A stretch of 10,073 nt of DNA from JALTID01 sp027004335 [NCBI: bacterium] (GTDB lineage: Bacteria; JALSQH01): contig JALTID010000126.1 in the NCBI GenBank assembly GCA_027004335.1, positions 1 to 10,073 on the forward strand, read 5' to 3'. Positions 1 through 6,735 of the stretch are shown in pieces; within the stretch, counting starts at the first letter, position 1, and every line of letters begins with the position of its first letter. The notes beneath the pieces are model-generated. The model worked only from the letters and a program-made list of their open reading frames with translations, did no database searches and was not told the DNA's origin. Position numbers and translations under genes: made by a program.

Positions 1-584
1 TGTATTTAAGTAACTACAATCCTGCACACTTTTCAATGGTACTTCAAAAATATATGGAACTGATAAAAAGTATTAAAAAGAAGGATCTTAAAATTTCAAC
101 TGTTACATACCCGGTGGTTCTTGATGATTTTGAGGATGGAGATCTGGATATAGAGGATCTTGCAGATATTCCGGTAGGTTATCCCTCAGCGGGATGGGAT
201 GAGGCAGCTTTTATGGTTTATACCACCATCTTTGATTCTTTTAATCTGACAGGGAAGAGTGATTTTGTTTATCAATATGCCCTCCTTGCGAAAAAATACT
301 ACGGTGATAGAGGGGTAATTGCCCTCGGCATAACTAGCGCAAAGACTTATACCCCTGAAAGATTGAAGGAGGAAATCTCTGCTTCATATGCTGGGGGTAT
401 TAGAAAAATAATGATTTATTCACTGGAGGGAACCTATAAACGCACCGATTATAAATTTTCTCAATGGATGAAAGCGATCTCAGATGCCACTGCACAAATA
501 CCCCCTTCTGGTGGTCTCTTTGATATGACCCATTCCTTTCTGGAAAGTGTGGATAAGGAACTTAATGGGAAAAATGAAAAATAG
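1..584 (+). CDS. C-terminal part of an unrecognised protein, possibly TIM-barrel-like (5' end outside window)
   Basis: The reading frame is already open at base 3, with sense codons before the first internal ATG at 36, so the gene begins upstream of the window. The visible 193 residues show alternating hydrophobic strand and amphipathic helix stretches. Examples are a strand near GVIALGITSAK followed by a helix with ERLKEEISASYAGG, and then a strand KIMIYSLEG. This order resembles the last beta/alpha units of a TIM barrel such as a glycosidase-like domain, but that is inference; I recognise no family motif and no catalytic residue can be assigned. The protein ends in a charged tail and a TAG at 582-584. 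It overlaps the next gene by 20 bp, so the two are probably co-translated. The partner is a GH172-type lipoprotein, which makes a carbohydrate-related role reasonable but unproven. Confidence 0.75.
   Translation, partial: YLSNYNPAHFSMVLQKYMELIKSIKKKDLKISTVTYPVVLDDFEDGDLDIEDLADIPVGYPSAGWDEAAFMVYTTIFDSFNLTGKSDFVYQYALLAKKYYGDRGVIALGITSAKTYTPERLKEEISASYAGGIRKIMIYSLEGTYKRTDYKFSQWMKAISDATAQIPPSGGLFDMTHSFLESVDKELNGKNEK
555..559 (+). promoter_or_regulatory. Shine-Dalgarno that sets the start of the DUF2961 gene
   Basis: AAGGA lies 5 nt before the ATG at 565. The in-frame GTG at 547 has no ribosome site and would put a tryptophan and an arginine ahead of the signal peptide. The ATG at 574 is preceded only by A-rich sequence. 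The site lies inside the end of the preceding gene, in keeping with translational coupling. Confidence 0.65.
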
Positions 585-2073
585 TGGCAGAAGCCCTTTG
601 TTTCTTATTGCTTCTCTACTCATTTTTCTTTTTGTCTCTTCCTGCAATTTGAAAAATGAACCTGTAATTACTCCAACTGAATCCGATACAGATGTTATAG
701 AAATATTAAAGAATTATCCTTTCGTAGGGGACCTATATCCCTTTCAATTTTCCTCCTATGACAGGAAGGGTGGAAACATGGATGGCTTTGTTTATACCTA
801 TATTGGTAAAGAGGAGGGTGATTATATACTGGCTCAGGGTGAGGGTCCCGGATGTATTACCAGATTCTGGTTCACAACGGTAATCCCCCCAGGGGGAAAT
901 CTTTTATTTGATCTTGATGGGAAAAATATAGAGTATCCTGTTGATTATCTTTTTTCAGGGGTGTACCCTGATTTTGAGTTCCCCCTCGTGGGTGATTCTT
1001 CAGCTTCCAGCGGTGGGTGGTATTCCTACCATAATTTTTCATTTGATTCAAATTTTAAGATAGTTACTACTCATCTTTTTTCCTACTATCAGATTCAGGG
1101 TTTCAGAGGGGGAAAATGTTATTTAAAGAATTCAGAACTTCTGGTGCTTCTCCAGAGTGCAGGTATTTATCCATTTTCTAAATCTCCGGAAAATTTTAAT
1201 AACTTCTCAATACCTTCTGGTGAAAGCAGAAATATCTTAAATGTTGGTGGAGAGGGGGAATTGCTCTATCTTCTTGCAAAATTTAGCACTTCTTTTCCCT
1301 CTAAGATAACTGTGGAGATCTATTACGATGGGTTAACTGTTCCATCTGTAAAGCTTCCTCTGGATCTATTCTTTGGAATGGCACCTGCCCCTGAGTCGGG
1401 TGAAAAAGTTTATAAGAGTTCTGTGGTAAGCAACCGTGTAAGTTGTAAAAATCCTCTTTTCTGGGGGAAGAAAGGAGAAATTTATTATTTTTCCTATCCT
1501 CTTCCATTTCACAGGAATTTGAAGATATTGATTTCCAATGGTTCTTCTACTTCTTTCAATATTTCAACTTTTTCATATCTTCTGGAGACCACTATACCAA
1601 CAACTTATGGATACCTCTATGCAAATAAGATTTCCAGAGCTTCTATTAATAGTAGAAGCTTTAATTTGCTGACGCTCAAAAAGGGGCGGGGAAAAGTTGT
1701 GGGAGTGAATCTCAACTACAGAAGCTATATCCCCTCAGAAGGGTTGGAATTATTTCTTGAAGGAGATGATATTGTTTATTTAAATGGCAACTCTTCATCA
1801 TCTATTCATGGAACAGGTACCGAAGATTTTTTTAATGGAGGCTGGTACTTTAAATATGGTCCATTTACTCTCCCGACCCATGGTGAGTATTATCATTATT
1901 ACAATCCCCAAACCCACCTTGATAGGTTAGGGGCGTATAGGATTTACCTTGATGATGCTTATTTTTTTCAGAACGGGATCAAATTTCTCCTGGAACATGG
2001 TCCCCAAAACGATTTTCCAGCTGACATACGAGGGGTAGTATACTACTACCTGCTACCCGGAGAAAATCAATAA
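565..2073 (+). CDS. DUF2961 / GH172-family lipoprotein (putative furanosidase-type glycan enzyme)
   Basis: This is a 502-residue protein from the ATG at 565. A lipoprotein signal peptide ends in the lipobox V-S-S-C with lipid Cys27, so the enzyme should be tethered outside the cytoplasm. The body has DUF2961 hallmarks in order: an SSYDRKGGN-type motif near residues 63-71, GPG-x-I-x-R-F-W near 94-102, an FFG-x-A motif near 270, and the signature GTGTEDFF at 416-423 followed by GGW. The closing segment AYRIYLDDAYFF...FLLEHGPQND matches the family's C-terminal sandwich. Some DUF2961 members are established as GH172 enzymes acting on alpha-fructofuranosyl or D-arabinofuranosyl linkages, using a pair of glutamates. 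Glu420 in GTGTED and Glu395 in G-L-E-L-F are the likely equivalents here, which is inference. Substrate is unknown. It overlaps the upstream gene by 20 bp. Confidence 0.88.
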   Translation: MGKMKNSGRSPLFLIASLLIFLFVSSCNLKNEPVITPTESDTDVIEILKNYPFVGDLYPFQFSSYDRKGGNMDGFVYTYIGKEEGDYILAQGEGPGCITRFWFTTVIPPGGNLLFDLDGKNIEYPVDYLFSGVYPDFEFPLVGDSSASSGGWYSYHNFSFDSNFKIVTTHLFSYYQIQGFRGGKCYLKNSELLVLLQSAGIYPFSKSPENFNNFSIPSGESRNILNVGGEGELLYLLAKFSTSFPSKITVEIYYDGLTVPSVKLPLDLFFGMAPAPESGEKVYKSSVVSNRVSCKNPLFWGKKGEIYYFSYPLPFHRNLKILISNGSSTSFNISTFSYLLETTIPTTYGYLYANKISRASINSRSFNLLTLKKGRGKVVGVNLNYRSYIPSEGLELFLEGDDIVYLNGNSSSSIHGTGTEDFFNGGWYFKYGPFTLPTHGEYYHYYNPQTHLDRLGAYRIYLDDAYFFQNGIKFLLEHGPQNDFPADIRGVVYYYLLPGENQ

Positions 2074-2150
2074 AGAAAGAATGCAGCCTCTCCTCTTTCA
2101 GTATCTTTCCCATAGCCTCAACCTCACATGGTCCCGCTGCATGGTTGATA

Positions 2151-3248
2151 TTAGTGATTATCAAAATTTACCCCTACATAATATAGATCGTATCCTCCTG
2201 ATCCGCCAGCACGGTTTGAGGAAAAAAACATCAAATAATTTTTATATCCGTAGATCCAGTACACACTTGGTCTAAATTCGTCGGCTTTTGTATTTATCGG
2301 ATAGGGGAAATGCCTTGGTTTTGACCATGATTTTGAAGATTCATCATAGGTAGTATAGTACAGATCGTATCCACCTTCTCCCCTTTTCCTGTTTGAAGCA
2401 AAAACCATTGTATCATAGAGAACATAGGGGCAGGTATCATCCGCATCTAGAGTACTTATGCTTGAAATTATTTCCGGTCTTAATTCTTTTGAGTAGTTTT
2501 TTAGCCAGAAGTATAGGTCCATAGGGGAAGTTGCTGAACCTCCGTAGTATTTAGCTTCATTCTGGAGAGAAATTTCGTAAATATTTAACTTACCCTCTTT
2601 ATCAGAAGAGAATAATAGATGTCCAAAGTCATCGAAATAAATATATTTCTCATTATAAACAGTGTTAAACCCGACACTTCTGGGTGTAGGGTCTTCTTGG
2701 GTACAATAAAAAATATCAAAATCTCCACGGGTTGTTTCGGATGTATAAAAATAGACCATATGTTTGCTGAAAATATCTGGATAATCGGCATAAAAATAAT
2801 CTTCTTCATCGGAATAGTCGGGATATGGTATCTCCTCATCATAATTGTGGACAAATTCATAAGGAAGTGATTGAGGAAACATTACTGGACCCAGAATATC
2901 GCCTCCAGAAGTTGCCTTGCAAGGGAAATCATACTGTTCAATATAACGGTCCGTAATAACCACTTTTTTCTTTTCTGATGATGTAAGACTTTTTTCCTTT
3001 TTCAATCTTAGCTCAATGTGTCCTTCTCCTACTCTGTACACACCACCTCTGGAGTATCTGTTTGTAGAATAGATAAAATAGAAGCTTACATCATCAGGGG
3101 GAGGAGCCATGCTGTTGTAATCATCATATTCTGTATTTATGTTATTCATATTTTGTGGTATTTCAGATACCTCTGGGTTGTCACTGGAATAATAAATTGG
3201 ACAGGAAACCAGAAAAAGAATAAAAATTATAATCAGTACATTTTTCAT
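2151..3248 (-). CDS. PD40/TolB-like beta-propeller lipoprotein
   Basis: The protein has 365 residues from the ATG at 3246-3248. A short signal peptide with lipobox L-V-S-C gives lipid Cys16. At least five propeller-like repeats of the WD40-like PD40 type are visible, centred near residues 55-72, 165-183, 209-227, 280-300 and 338-358. The last two are the clearest (F-A-S-N-R...GGYDLYY and F-S-S-N-R-AGGSGGYDLYY). A PINTKADEFRPS segment between them is also typical of PD40 proteins linked to the cell envelope. Residues 134-160 form an unusual acid- and tyrosine-rich stretch. The role is probably protein or glycan binding at the envelope; no enzyme motif or OmpA domain is present. The longer reading from TTG at 3284 is rejected because it would start inside the promoter -35 box and spoil the signal peptide. 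The gene is convergent with the DUF2961 gene. Confidence 0.85.
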   Translation of the reverse strand: MKNVLIIIFILFLVSCPIYYSSDNPEVSEIPQNMNNINTEYDDYNSMAPPPDDVSFYFIYSTNRYSRGGVYRVGEGHIELRLKKEKSLTSSEKKKVVITDRYIEQYDFPCKATSGGDILGPVMFPQSLPYEFVHNYDEEIPYPDYSDEEDYFYADYPDIFSKHMVYFYTSETTRGDFDIFYCTQEDPTPRSVGFNTVYNEKYIYFDDFGHLLFSSDKEGKLNIYEISLQNEAKYYGGSATSPMDLYFWLKNYSKELRPEIISSISTLDADDTCPYVLYDTMVFASNRKRGEGGYDLYYTTYDESSKSWSKPRHFPYPINTKADEFRPSVYWIYGYKNYLMFFSSNRAGGSGGYDLYYVGVNFDNH

Positions 3249-3254
3249 ACTCTT

Positions 3255-3284
3255 ATTATACCCCTTCTCTGTTTCTTTTGACAA
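3255..3284 (-). promoter_or_regulatory. Sigma70-type promoter of the PD40 lipoprotein gene, nearly leaderless
   Basis: On the minus strand, TTGTCA (3279-3284, five of six consensus bases) and a perfect TATAAT (3255-3260) are separated by 18 bp. The -10 box ends only 6 nt before the ATG at 3248, so transcription would begin at or next to the start codon. A G-rich run (GGGG at 3261-3264) could serve as a ribosome site only if a more distal promoter existed. Confidence 0.65.
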
Positions 3285-3322
3285 TGGGAGGTTTGTAAAA
3301 ATGCTGGTGCCCTTGATTTTTT

Positions 3323-3351
3323 TTGAGATTTATGAGAAAATAGACTAAAAG
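3323..3351 (+). promoter_or_regulatory. Weak candidate promoter for the TetR-Tam41-like operon
   Basis: TTGAGA (3323-3328), a 17-bp spacer and TAAAAG (3346-3351) each match four of six sigma70 positions. An overlapping alternative is TTGATT at 3313 with GAAAAT at 3336. The region lies between the divergent lipoprotein and regulator genes. I found no convincing inverted repeat here that could be a TetR operator. Confidence 0.25.
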
Positions 3352-3366
3352 GGTGTTTTGGTCGAG

Positions 3367-3930
3367 ATGAAAAGTGAAATAACAAGAGAGTATATATTAA
3401 GAAAGGCTTATGAACTCTTTTCCCACTTTGGTTTTTATAAAACTGCGATGGACGATATTGCAACAGAGGCCAGGGTGGGGAAGGGGACCATCTACTACTA
3501 TTTTAAAAGTAAATATGAGCTATTTGCTGAGGTCCTGCAGAGAGATTCCTTAAGGATTCTTGAGAAGGTTAAAGAGTCAATCTCCGGGGTACCTGTTTCC
3601 AGGGATAGGATTTTAAAAGTTTTTCTTTTGCATTTAAAAGAGATGAGAGATAGTGCGATTTTAAGACAGACCCTTTCAGATGACAAACTGATGGAGATCC
3701 CGGATATCCGTAAAAGCGTGGAAAAGGTGAGAGAAACTTTTTATTCTTTCTTCAGGGAAATATGCAGGGAGGATTTTGGAGGGGAAAAGACATGCCGTAT
3801 TTCCCAGATCATTTCTGATCTCATTACCATACTTGCACTCTCTCCTTCATACATTTTTAATGAAATAGGAGATGAAAAAAGCACAGAACTTTTCAGATCA
3901 ATTTTAAAGGGAGTTGCACAGAATGAATAA
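3367..3930 (+). CDS. TetR/AcrR-family transcriptional regulator
   Basis: The protein has 187 residues, a normal length for the family. Residues 1-55 are a typical TetR DNA-binding domain: a first helix (TREYILRKAYELFSHFGF), then the helix-turn-helix MDDIATEARVGKGTIYYYF at about 28-46, followed by K-S-K-Y-E-L-F. The rest is a helical ligand-binding and dimer domain that is not conserved enough to name the effector. The start is uncertain. ATG 3367 gives the cleanest N-terminus, with only GGGTG 11 nt upstream, whereas TTG 3358 has no usable ribosome site. The end overlaps the next gene by 8 bp, so the regulator and the Tam41-like protein are co-expressed. By analogy with such pairs it probably controls its own operon, perhaps in response to a lipid or acyl compound (inference). 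It is divergent from the PD40 lipoprotein gene, which it may also regulate. Confidence 0.9.
   Translation: MKSEITREYILRKAYELFSHFGFYKTAMDDIATEARVGKGTIYYYFKSKYELFAEVLQRDSLRILEKVKESISGVPVSRDRILKVFLLHLKEMRDSAILRQTLSDDKLMEIPDIRKSVEKVRETFYSFFREICREDFGGEKTCRISQIISDLITILALSPSYIFNEIGDEKSTELFRSILKGVAQNE
3907..3913 (+). promoter_or_regulatory. Shine-Dalgarno of the Tam41-like gene
   Basis: AAGGGAG lies 9 nt before ATG 3923 and inside the last codons of the TetR gene. It overlaps the position just before TTG 3914, which makes that earlier start unlikely. Confidence 0.6.
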
Positions 3931-4897
3931 GGAACTATTTGAAAATGCTGTTGCCCTTATCAGAGGAAAACTTCTCCAGCCAATTCCGGGAGAAGACATA
4001 GAACATTTTTTGAAGCTTTTTAAGAAAAAATTTGGTGATCACCTCCTTGCTGTTCTTCACTACGGTTCCTTTCTAAGTGATATAACCAGGAAAGAGGATA
4101 GTTTCAGAGATTTTTTTGTGGTGGTTGATTCTTTTCTGGAACTTAAAGGTTTTTCTCAGATGGATAAATTACTGAGTACTTTTTTACCTCCCAATCTCTA
4201 TTATTATGATGAGGTTGTGGATGGGACAAGATATGTTTGTAAATACAATGTAATAACAATTTATGATTTTAATACTTATACCAGTTTTTATCCTCCCGAT
4301 AACTACCTCCTGGGTAGATTTTCTAAGAGGATGGCTCTTCTCTATTATAGGGATGAGAAAGTAATTGACGAGATCGCCACAGGAATGGCAAGATCCGCCT
4401 TTTTCACAGGTGAGAAGTCATTTTTTACTATTGTAAGACCTGTGACTGTAGAGGAATGGATAATGAATGCCCTCTCTTTCAGTTATATGGCTGAGGAGAG
4501 AATAGAGGATTTCAGTGTGAAGAGCAGAGAGCTTTATCTTGCGGCAAAGGAGTATTACAACAAATTATACGGTGGAATTATTCTAAAGAATCTGGAAGTA
4601 GAGGGTGTAGCGAGATACGATTACGGTACAGGGTTACTCTTCCCGGCAATGAGCAGGGAAGAGTTTATTAACAGGAAAAAAGAGATAGAAGAGTACCTCA
4701 GGATTTCCAGAGTGAGGACCAGGTTAAGATGGCCCAAGATGATTCTCACTGTAGATAAATGGGTGGATCAGCTTTTGTGGAAGCTTGAAAGAGTTCATGG
4801 CATCAAGCTTGATATCTCCCCGTGGGAGAGAAAAATCATCCTTATCACAGGCTGGAGATATTATTTCATCCTGAAGAAGAAGGGAAAGGTAAAATAA
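3923..4897 (+). CDS. Tam41-like nucleotidyltransferase-fold protein (putative CDP-diacylglycerol synthase)
   Basis: The protein has 324 residues and no signal peptide or membrane span. It shows the Tam41 (PF09139-type) pattern in order. First is H-Y-G-S at 46-49 followed by D-F-F-V-V-V-D at 63-69, the nucleotidyltransferase GS...D motif. Next comes L-P-P-N-L-Y-Y-Y at about 88-95, then KYNVITIYDF at 107-116, and then N-Y-L-L-G-R-F-S-K-R-M near 127-137. In mitochondrial Tam41 the matching parts read YGSGVF...DFIFAV, VYFN, KYGVIS and LYLAGR-x-QKPV. Tam41 makes CDP-diacylglycerol from phosphatidic acid and CTP. It is a peripheral membrane enzyme unrelated to CdsA. Assigning that reaction here is inference from the motifs. 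It is coupled to a TetR regulator, suggesting regulated phospholipid synthesis. An alternative is a nucleotidyltransferase using another substrate. Confidence 0.7.
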   Translation: MNKELFENAVALIRGKLLQPIPGEDIEHFLKLFKKKFGDHLLAVLHYGSFLSDITRKEDSFRDFFVVVDSFLELKGFSQMDKLLSTFLPPNLYYYDEVVDGTRYVCKYNVITIYDFNTYTSFYPPDNYLLGRFSKRMALLYYRDEKVIDEIATGMARSAFFTGEKSFFTIVRPVTVEEWIMNALSFSYMAEERIEDFSVKSRELYLAAKEYYNKLYGGIILKNLEVEGVARYDYGTGLLFPAMSREEFINRKKEIEEYLRISRVRTRLRWPKMILTVDKWVDQLLWKLERVHGIKLDISPWERKIILITGWRYYFILKKKGKVK

Positions 4898-4911
4898 GGC
4901 TTTTTCCTTTC

Positions 4912-4939
4912 TTGTAAAAAAAAGTTTTCCTGCTAAACT
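4912..4939 (+). promoter_or_regulatory. Weak candidate promoter for the thiol-redox operon
   Basis: TTGTAA (4912-4917), a 16-bp A/T-rich spacer and TAAACT (4934-4939) each match four of six sigma70 positions. The -10 box ends 10 nt before ATG 4950, so the leader would be only a few bases long. No clear terminator separates this from the Tam41-like gene, so read-through from upstream is also possible. Confidence 0.3.
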
Positions 4940-4949
4940 TATTTGAAGA

Positions 4950-5504
4950 ATGGCCGAAAGAAAATCCACACTGGGAAGAGATCTTTTAATAATTTTAGGA
5001 GCGGGATTCATCGTTCTGGTGTTTCTCTTTGCGCAGAGGAAAAATTTTCACAGGATGAAATTGGGGCGGGATGCTCCTGGATTTACTCTCCCGGGAATAA
5101 GTGGTAAGGATTATTCCTTGAAGGATTTTAGAGGAAAAGTTGTGCTGCTGAATTTCTGGGCTACCTGGTGTCCTCCCTGTAAAGCTGAGATCCCATCCCT
5201 GATAAGGCTTAATCATATGTTTTCAAATGAAGGTCTTGTGATTCTTGGCATAAGCGAAGATAATAGAGGTGCAGATGTTGTTGTTCCCTTTGCAAAATCA
5301 TACGGGATGGATTTTGCTGTCCTACTTGATCCATCAAGAGAGGTAGGGAATCTTTACTCCATTGGAGGAGTTCCAGAAACATTTTTAGTAGGTAAGGATG
5401 GAAAAATTAAGTATAAATTTGTAGGTCCCAAGAACTGGGATTCTCCTGAGATGGTCAAATTTATTACCGTATACTTAAAGGAAAAGGAGGAGAAAGATAG
5501 ATGA
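4950..5504 (+). CDS. Membrane-anchored TlpA/ResA-like thiol-disulfide oxidoreductase
   Basis: The protein has 184 residues. An uncleaved N-terminal membrane segment at about 11-28, preceded by Arg/Lys, anchors it with the thioredoxin domain outside the cytoplasm. The AhpC/TSA-like domain starts at about 38 (G-R-D-A-P-G-F-T-L). The active site is W-C-P-P-C with Cys74 and Cys77, followed by Glu80, the glutamate conserved in ResA/TlpA after C-x-x-C-x-x-E. The cis-proline loop is G-G-V-P-E-T-F with Pro142. GVPETF and the Glu fit reductants of the ResA/CcmG type, which reduce apocytochrome c or other exported thiols, but no cytochrome maturation gene is visible. ATG 4950 has only a poor GAAGA just upstream, so it may be read from a very short leader. 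Its end overlaps the next gene by 4 bp (ATGA). Confidence 0.9.
   Translation: MAERKSTLGRDLLIILGAGFIVLVFLFAQRKNFHRMKLGRDAPGFTLPGISGKDYSLKDFRGKVVLLNFWATWCPPCKAEIPSLIRLNHMFSNEGLVILGISEDNRGADVVVPFAKSYGMDFAVLLDPSREVGNLYSIGGVPETFLVGKDGKIKYKFVGPKNWDSPEMVKFITVYLKEKEEKDR
5484..5490 (+). promoter_or_regulatory. Strong Shine-Dalgarno of the second TlpA-like gene
   Basis: AAGGAGG, 10 nt before ATG 5501, is encoded within the terminal Lys/Glu codons of the preceding gene. Confidence 0.7.
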
Positions 5505-6016
5505 AAAAAATAGTATTTCTACTTTTTCTTTTTTTCATTTCCACTTCTCTTGGTGGGACAGGATTTGTAGCAGTTGGGAGCAAAGTTCCTGATGTTAAGG
5601 TAGTGAGAGCAGATGGGAAGTATGTCTCCCTTACCTCCTTTAAAGGAAAAGTTGTTTTAATTAATTTCTGGGCAACATGGTGCCCTCCATGTGTGAGAGA
5701 GATGCCCGAACTAAATAAGCTTTACAAAAAATTTCATAAAAGGGGTCTGGAGGTTCTTCCCATTGCAAATCCAAGAGATTCTGTGGAAAGGGTAAAGTCA
5801 TTTTTCAAATATGTGGGTATAAGGTTCCCATATTATGTGGATGAGAGTTTTACCGTTACAAGATTATTTGGCGTAAGAGCTCTTCCCACCACCTTTATCG
5901 TGGACAGAAAAGGAGTGGTAAGGCAGATTTTCATAGGGATGAGACCGTGGATGTCTCCACAGTTCATAGATTACTTTAAGTCATTATTAAAAGAAAAAAC
6001 AGGGAGGAAAAAATGA
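5501..6016 (+). CDS. Exported TlpA-like thioredoxin-fold protein
   Basis: The protein has 171 residues. The N-terminus MKKIVFLLFLFFISTSLGG is a signal peptide or anchor without a lipobox cysteine, so a soluble periplasmic protein is likely. The domain begins at about 26 (G-S-K-V-P-D). The active site is W-C-P-P-C with Cys61 and Cys64, followed by Glu67, and the cis-Pro is Pro129 in R-A-L-P-T-T-F. It shares the GKVVL-(L/I)-NFWATWCPPC core with the gene before it, but the two have diverged widely elsewhere, so this is a paralogue rather than a recent duplication. The cis-Pro neighbour residues differ (VPET against LPTT), which suggests different redox partners. It is coupled on both sides by ATGA overlaps. 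The partner protein is not identifiable from this window. Confidence 0.9.
   Translation: MKKIVFLLFLFFISTSLGGTGFVAVGSKVPDVKVVRADGKYVSLTSFKGKVVLINFWATWCPPCVREMPELNKLYKKFHKRGLEVLPIANPRDSVERVKSFFKYVGIRFPYYVDESFTVTRLFGVRALPTTFIVDRKGVVRQIFIGMRPWMSPQFIDYFKSLLKEKTGRKK
6001..6007 (+). promoter_or_regulatory. Shine-Dalgarno of the DsbA-like lipoprotein gene
   Basis: AGGGAGG, 5 nt before ATG 6013, lies inside the last Gly-Arg codons of the preceding gene. Confidence 0.65.
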
Positions 6017-6735
6017 GAGGATTAAGGTTATTTCCTGCTATCTTAATAGTTCTTGCTCTGTTTATTTCTTCTTGTCACAAGAAAAAAGAGGCTAAAAAGC
6101 CTCCTTTAACACCTCCTGTAGCTCAAAAAGTCCAAAATATGCAGCAACGACCCAGACAAACTTCCAGGCCTGCAAATGTAAAAACGGTGAGAATTTCTGA
6201 CAAGTTTATCCTTGGTGATCCTTCTTCTAAATTGGTAATGGTGGAATTTACCGATTTTCAATGCCCCTTCTGCAGAAGGTTTCACGCTCAAACTTTTCCT
6301 CTTTTAAAGAAGGAGTATATTGATACTGGAAAACTTAAATGGGTTACCATCCCATTCCCCTTGAGATTCCATCAGTATGCCTTTCCTGCTGCAAGAGGTT
6401 TTATCTGTGCAGGAAAAACTGGAGGGGAAAAGGCGTACTGGCAGTATTATATGAAAATTTTCAATGTTGAAAGATTAAATCCCTACTCTCCTGTTGAGGT
6501 TGCAACGGAAATAGGTCTTAACAGGGGAAAATTCTCCAGTTGTATGGATAGCGAAGAGGTTAGAAACGAACTTGCAGGTTTACTGAGTTTTGCCTCTGTT
6601 ATTGGTGTACGAGGCACTCCCACCTTTATACTTGGTAAGGACAATGGTGACGGGACAATGACAGGAGAAATGGTTGTTGGAGCGCAACCGTATGAGATTT
6701 TTAAGGATAAAATAGACGCTTTATTATCAAAATGA
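6013..6735 (+). CDS. DsbA-like thiol:disulfide lipoprotein
   Basis: The protein has 240 residues. The signal peptide ends in lipobox F-I-S-S-C, giving lipid Cys21, followed by a Lys-, Pro- and Gln-rich linker to about residue 58. The DSBA/Thioredoxin_4 domain then begins (I-L-G-D-P). The active site F-x-C-P-F-C uses Cys84 and Cys87. The cis-Pro loop is R-G-T-P-T-F with Pro203. Two further cysteines, Cys132 and Cys177, sit in positions usual for this subfamily and may form a second, structural disulfide. The family oxidises or isomerises disulfides in exported proteins. A CPFC site with two reducing-type TlpA proteins next to it could mean an electron relay or isomerase pathway (inference). 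No DsbB, DsbD or VKOR partner is visible. Its TGA stop overlaps the TruD start. Confidence 0.9.
   Translation: MRGLRLFPAILIVLALFISSCHKKKEAKKPPLTPPVAQKVQNMQQRPRQTSRPANVKTVRISDKFILGDPSSKLVMVEFTDFQCPFCRRFHAQTFPLLKKEYIDTGKLKWVTIPFPLRFHQYAFPAARGFICAGKTGGEKAYWQYYMKIFNVERLNPYSPVEVATEIGLNRGKFSSCMDSEEVRNELAGLLSFASVIGVRGTPTFILGKDNGDGTMTGEMVVGAQPYEIFKDKIDALLSK

Noticed and set aside
2081-2142. Inverted repeat ATGCAGC / GCTGCAT around the convergent gene ends as a terminator
   Set aside because: The spacer is 48 nt and no T-run follows on either strand; the 77-bp gap between these genes holds no convincing terminator.
1979-2164. Minus-strand open frame of 61 codons between the DUF2961 and PD40 genes
   Set aside because: It starts with TTG, has no ribosome site, overlaps the conserved end of the DUF2961 gene, and resembles no family.
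2619-2870. Plus-strand hydrophobic open frame antisense to the PD40 gene
   Set aside because: Ile/Phe richness comes from the complement of the acid- and tyrosine-rich segment; no start signal is present.
3278-3303. Perfect TTGACA on the plus strand as the TetR promoter
   Set aside because: No acceptable -10 box lies 15-19 bp downstream.
4883-4911. GGAAAGG...CCTTTC pairing after the Tam41-like gene as a terminator
   Set aside because: The stem is weak and A/T-rich, with a long loop and no clean T-run; it is a purine tract facing a pyrimidine tract.
5116-5690. Recent tandem duplication of the two TlpA-like genes
   Set aside because: Only the active-site core is shared; elsewhere both protein and codons have diverged strongly.
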